8,246 bases of DNA from Flavobacteriales bacterium UBA972 (lineage in GTDB: Bacteria; Bacteroidota; Bacteroidia; Flavobacteriales; Schleiferiaceae): contig DBBY01000057.1 of NCBI GenBank assembly GCA_002292855.1, forward strand, positions 1,484-9,729. The letters run 5' to 3'. Below the pieces are notes generated by a model that was not told where the DNA came from, did no database searches, and saw only the letters and a program-made list of their open reading frames with translations. Positions 5,996 through 8,246 of this stretch are shown here, in pieces (position 1 is the first letter of the stretch; each line of letters opens with the position of its first letter). The position numbers and the translations under genes are program-made.

Positions 5996-7265
5996 TTTGA
6001 GGGTTTTCTGCCTTGAGAAGGCACTCTTGCCACTCGGTGGTAGCGTCTGCTGCAAAGGTGAGGGCACTGCCCGCCCAAAGCTGCCAGCTCGAGCTGGGTA
6101 GATGTCCAAAAAGCGTGCGGATCAGCACATTAAAATCTGCGCTGCCGTCGGGGCGCACGTAGCCCATGGCTCCGCTGTACCATCCTCTGGGCCGCGATTC
6201 CTGCGCATCGATGAGCTCCATGGCGCGAAGCTTAGGGGCGCCCGTCATGCTGCCCATCGGGAAACTCGCTGCAACCGCTTCAAGCCAATCGCAGCCCGGC
6301 CTTAGGTCGGCCGAAACCGTGCTCACCAGATGATGAACCGTTTTAAACGACTGCAACTCCAAAAGCCGCGGAACGCGTACGCTTTCTTTCGCAGCCACCC
6401 TGCTGAGGTCGTTGCGAACCAGATCAACAATCATCACATTCTCAGACTGTTCCTTCTCTGCCTCGCTCAAGGCAGCGGCGGCGGCGGCATCTTTTGCGGA
6501 ATCGCTATGCCGTGGAGCCGTTCCCTTGATGGGCTGGCTGGCCATGCTGCCGTCTGGGGACACCTGCAAGTAGCGCTCCGGGGAGGCACTGACCACCGCG
6601 TGGTCGCCAAACCGCAGCAATCCGGCCATTCCTGCCTCTGCCCGACCCTGCAGCGACCGGTACAGGGCCAGCAGGTCGGGTTTGCCCTGCGCTTGAGCAT
6701 CGGCGCAGAGGTTGACCTCATAAATATCGCCGCGAAAGAGGTGTAACTTAAGGGCCTTAGCCCGCTCATAGTAGTCGGATGCCGACCAGGTAAATGACCA
6801 TAGTTTTTGCTTCACCGACCCTGCAGCGCAGATGCCCGTAGGTTCGCGGTCAAGCCAAGGCTGAAGTTCGCCGTACTGAACAAGGCGGCCGTCGCGCCCG
6901 CACTCCAAAACCCACTCGGGTTCCCAAAGGGCAAGGTCAGACTGGTTCCGCCATGCCTCCCCGCGCTGGGGAAGCGAGGGCTCAAAGGCATTCTTAAGGT
7001 CGTAGCCCAAAATCCCAAACCACCAGGTCGGGTTGGTTCGCCATGCCAGGGCGAGCTCCGCCCAGGATTCCGCATTGGCGCGGTCCACCTGATGAAGGCT
7101 TCGGCATCCGCCTGCAGCAATCCATCGCAAGCGATTCAGCGGCTCCCGAGGAGCCGCTTCCGAGGTTTCATAAAAGGCAAAATAAGAGGACTCTGCCCCG
7201 CGGCGCTGGAGAACATCCACGAGGTCCGCCGGGGGATTGGACCATTCGCGTTGACTCCAATCCAT
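5970..7265 (-). CDS. pabB: Aminodeoxychorismate synthase component I (chorismate-binding enzyme)
   Basis: This 431-residue chorismate-using enzyme makes 4-amino-4-deoxychorismate from chorismate and ammonia, for p-aminobenzoate and folate. Visible motifs: IYEVNLC (181-187), SPERYL (228-233), PIKGTAPR (245-252), ENVMIVDLVRNDLSRVA (275-291), HHLVSTVSADL (311-321), FPMGSMTGAPKLRAMELI (335-352), GWYSGAMGYV (361-370) and EWQECLLKAE (411-420). The Lys in PIKGT (K247) is the active-site residue that marks PabB; anthranilate synthase has Ala there (PIAGT). This supports pabB over trpE. The N-terminal 150 residues are the weakly conserved part. The glycine-rich 'GGGI' segment near the end reads GSALTF (399-404), a minor departure. 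No glutaminase partner (pabA/trpG) is in the window, so the ammonia source must be encoded elsewhere. The ATG follows the lpd stop by three bases and has no Shine-Dalgarno. Confidence 0.93.
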   Translation of the reverse strand: MDWSQREWSNPPADLVDVLQRRGAESSYFAFYETSEAAPREPLNRLRWIAAGGCRSLHQVDRANAESWAELALAWRTNPTWWFGILGYDLKNAFEPSLPQRGEAWRNQSDLALWEPEWVLECGRDGRLVQYGELQPWLDREPTGICAAGSVKQKLWSFTWSASDYYERAKALKLHLFRGDIYEVNLCADAQAQGKPDLLALYRSLQGRAEAGMAGLLRFGDHAVVSASPERYLQVSPDGSMASQPIKGTAPRHSDSAKDAAAAAALSEAEKEQSENVMIVDLVRNDLSRVAAKESVRVPRLLELQSFKTVHHLVSTVSADLRPGCDWLEAVAASFPMGSMTGAPKLRAMELIDAQESRPRGWYSGAMGYVRPDGSADFNVLIRTLFGHLPSSSWQLWAGSALTFAADATTEWQECLLKAENPQNVWNDSLG

Positions 7266-7268
7266 CGT

Positions 7269-8246
7269 TTACATGTGAAGCGCTCGCTTCGCGGTAGCGT
7301 CGAGGGCAGCCTCCTTGATGGCCTCCGTGTAGGTAGGGTGGCCGTGGCAAATGCGGGCAATGTCTTCGGCTGAGGCGCGGAACTCCATGGCTACCGCAAG
7401 CTCCATAATGAGGTCTGCGGCGCGTGCACCCACAATGTGGGCACCCAGTACCTCGTCGGTTGACGCATCGGCCAAAATCTTGACAAAACCGTCGGTATCG
7501 CCCGAGGCCCGGCTGCGCCCAAGGGCCCGCATCGGGAAGTTGCCCACCTTGTAGGCCTGACCGCTGGTCTTGAGCTCCTCTTCGGTTTTGCCCACGCTCG
7601 CCGCCTCAGGCCAGGTGTAGACGATGCCGGGAATTAAATTGTAGTCAAGGTGTGGCTTTTGCCCGGCGATAATCTCCGCAGCGACCACGCCCTCTTCCTC
7701 GGCCTTGTGCGCAAGCATGGCCCCGCGAACCAAGTCACCGATGGCATAAATATGAGCCTGGCTTGTCTGCAAATGGTCGTTTACCTCCAGGCGCCCGCGG
7801 TCGTCGGCCTTTAGGCCCGCAGCCTCATAATTCAAACCCGCCGTGTTGGCTCTGCGGCCAACCGCTACCAAGCAGTAATCGCCCTCGAACTTCAGGGCAT
7901 TGCCCTTCTTGTCGGTTGCCTGGACCGTGACCAGATCGCCCTTGCGCTCGACCCCAACCACCTTGGTTCCCAGGTGAAAGACCATGCCAATTTTGCGAAG
8001 TACGCGCTGCATCTCCTTGCCGATGGAGGCATCCATGGTAGAGAGGATGGAATCCGCAAACTCCACCACCGTAACCTCAGAACCGAGGCGCTTGTAGACG
8101 CTGCCGAGTTCAAGGCCAATAACGCCGCCGCCAATAACGATCATGCGCTTGGGCACCTCCGGCAGGCTCAGGGCCTCGGTGGAGCTGATGATGCGCTCGC
8201 CGTCAAACTTGGCAAAGGGGAGCTCAATCGGAACCGAACCAGTGGC
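7269..8246 (-). CDS. lpdA: Dihydrolipoyl dehydrogenase (E3), C-terminal part (cut by window edge)
   Basis: The last 325 residues are visible; the frame is open to base 8246, where it reads ATGSVPIELPF, the family's 'ATGS.P..LPF' after the FAD domain. A GTG at 8156 is internal and not the start. The enzyme reoxidises dihydrolipoamide in pyruvate, 2-oxoglutarate or branched-chain dehydrogenase complexes and the glycine cleavage system, passing electrons via FAD to NAD+. Visible parts: the NAD-binding turn VIGGGVIGLELGSVYKRLG (visible residues 37-55); VAVGRRANTAGL; the second FAD motif YAIGDLVRGAMLAHKAEEEG; and the dimer domain from about PGIVYTWPEAASVGKTEEEL onward, ending with the active-site HGHPTYTEAIKEAA that supplies the catalytic His-Glu pair. 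The N-terminal FAD-binding loop and redox-active CxxxxC lie beyond the window. Three bases separate its TAA from the pabB ATG. No other complex subunit is next to it here, so which complex it serves is unknown. Confidence 0.95.
   Translation of the reverse strand, partial: ATGSVPIELPFAKFDGERIISSTEALSLPEVPKRMIVIGGGVIGLELGSVYKRLGSEVTVVEFADSILSTMDASIGKEMQRVLRKIGMVFHLGTKVVGVERKGDLVTVQATDKKGNALKFEGDYCLVAVGRRANTAGLNYEAAGLKADDRGRLEVNDHLQTSQAHIYAIGDLVRGAMLAHKAEEEGVVAAEIIAGQKPHLDYNLIPGIVYTWPEAASVGKTEEELKTSGQAYKVGNFPMRALGRSRASGDTDGFVKILADASTDEVLGAHIVGARAADLIMELAVAMEFRASAEDIARICHGHPTYTEAIKEAALDATAKRALHM

Noticed and set aside
5996..6109. N-terminal extension of tilS to a start at 6109
   Set aside because: The extra 38 residues are antigenically unremarkable out-of-frame pabB sequence and have no TilS counterpart.
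5970..7265. Anthranilate synthase component I (trpE) as the identity of the chorismate-binding enzyme
   Set aside because: The active-site motif is PIKGT with Lys, as in PabB, and not PIAGT; no other trp gene is in the window.
6330..7373. Plus-strand open frames of up to 188 codons opposite pabB and lpdA
   Set aside because: They are antisense to a fully motif-supported pabB and the lpdA tail, and their composition mirrors that strand.
8154..8156. GTG at 8156 as the start of dihydrolipoyl dehydrogenase
   Set aside because: The frame continues upstream to the window edge with matching family sequence (ATGS.P..LPF), so this GTG is an internal valine.

Overview
The window is a stretch of ordinary chromosome, moderately GC-rich, packed with genes that all lie on the minus strand and are therefore read from high to low coordinates. 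I could support eight protein genes, two of them cut by the window edges. I found no RNA genes, mobile elements, CRISPR arrays or convincing terminators. The protein families point to a member of the Bacteroidota, most likely in or near the Flavobacteriales. The evidence is a DUF4254 protein beside a family 9 glycosyltransferase, a DsbD-like protein with a CVNC thioredoxin domain, a PabB with the FPMGSMTGAPK variant, and start codons with no clear Shine-Dalgarno sequence. This placement is inference from family resemblance, not from a search.

In transcription order the layout is: dihydrolipoyl dehydrogenase (3' part, 8246-7269); aminodeoxychorismate synthase component I, pabB (7265-5970); tRNA(Ile)-lysidine synthetase, tilS (about 5995-4622); a DsbD-type thiol:disulfide interchange protein (4616-2571); a DUF4254 protein (2571-1972); a family 9 glycosyltransferase (1988-1038); a small YopX-like protein (1001-597); and the N-terminal part of a YifB/ComM-type Mg-chelatase-like ATPase (519-1).

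The first six genes are joined end to end. Junctions run from a 26-base overlap to a 5-base gap, so they are probably one transcript with translational coupling. The YopX-like gene follows after 36 bases and the ComM gene after 77 bases. The 77-base gap is the longest non-coding stretch and holds only a small hairpin beside the ComM start. There is no non-coding stretch over 300 bases.

Functionally the run mixes central metabolism (2-oxo acid dehydrogenase E3 subunit), folate synthesis, tRNA modification, periplasmic thiol redox, envelope sugar transfer and DNA uptake/recombination. This is a typical housekeeping super-operon, not a single pathway. The only obvious functional pair is DUF4254 plus the glycosyltransferase. 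I did not find a clearly new system. The points most worth a second look are the chromosomal YopX-like protein, the DUF4254/glycosyltransferase pair, an extra cysteine pair in DsbD, and an unusually divergent ComM N-terminus.
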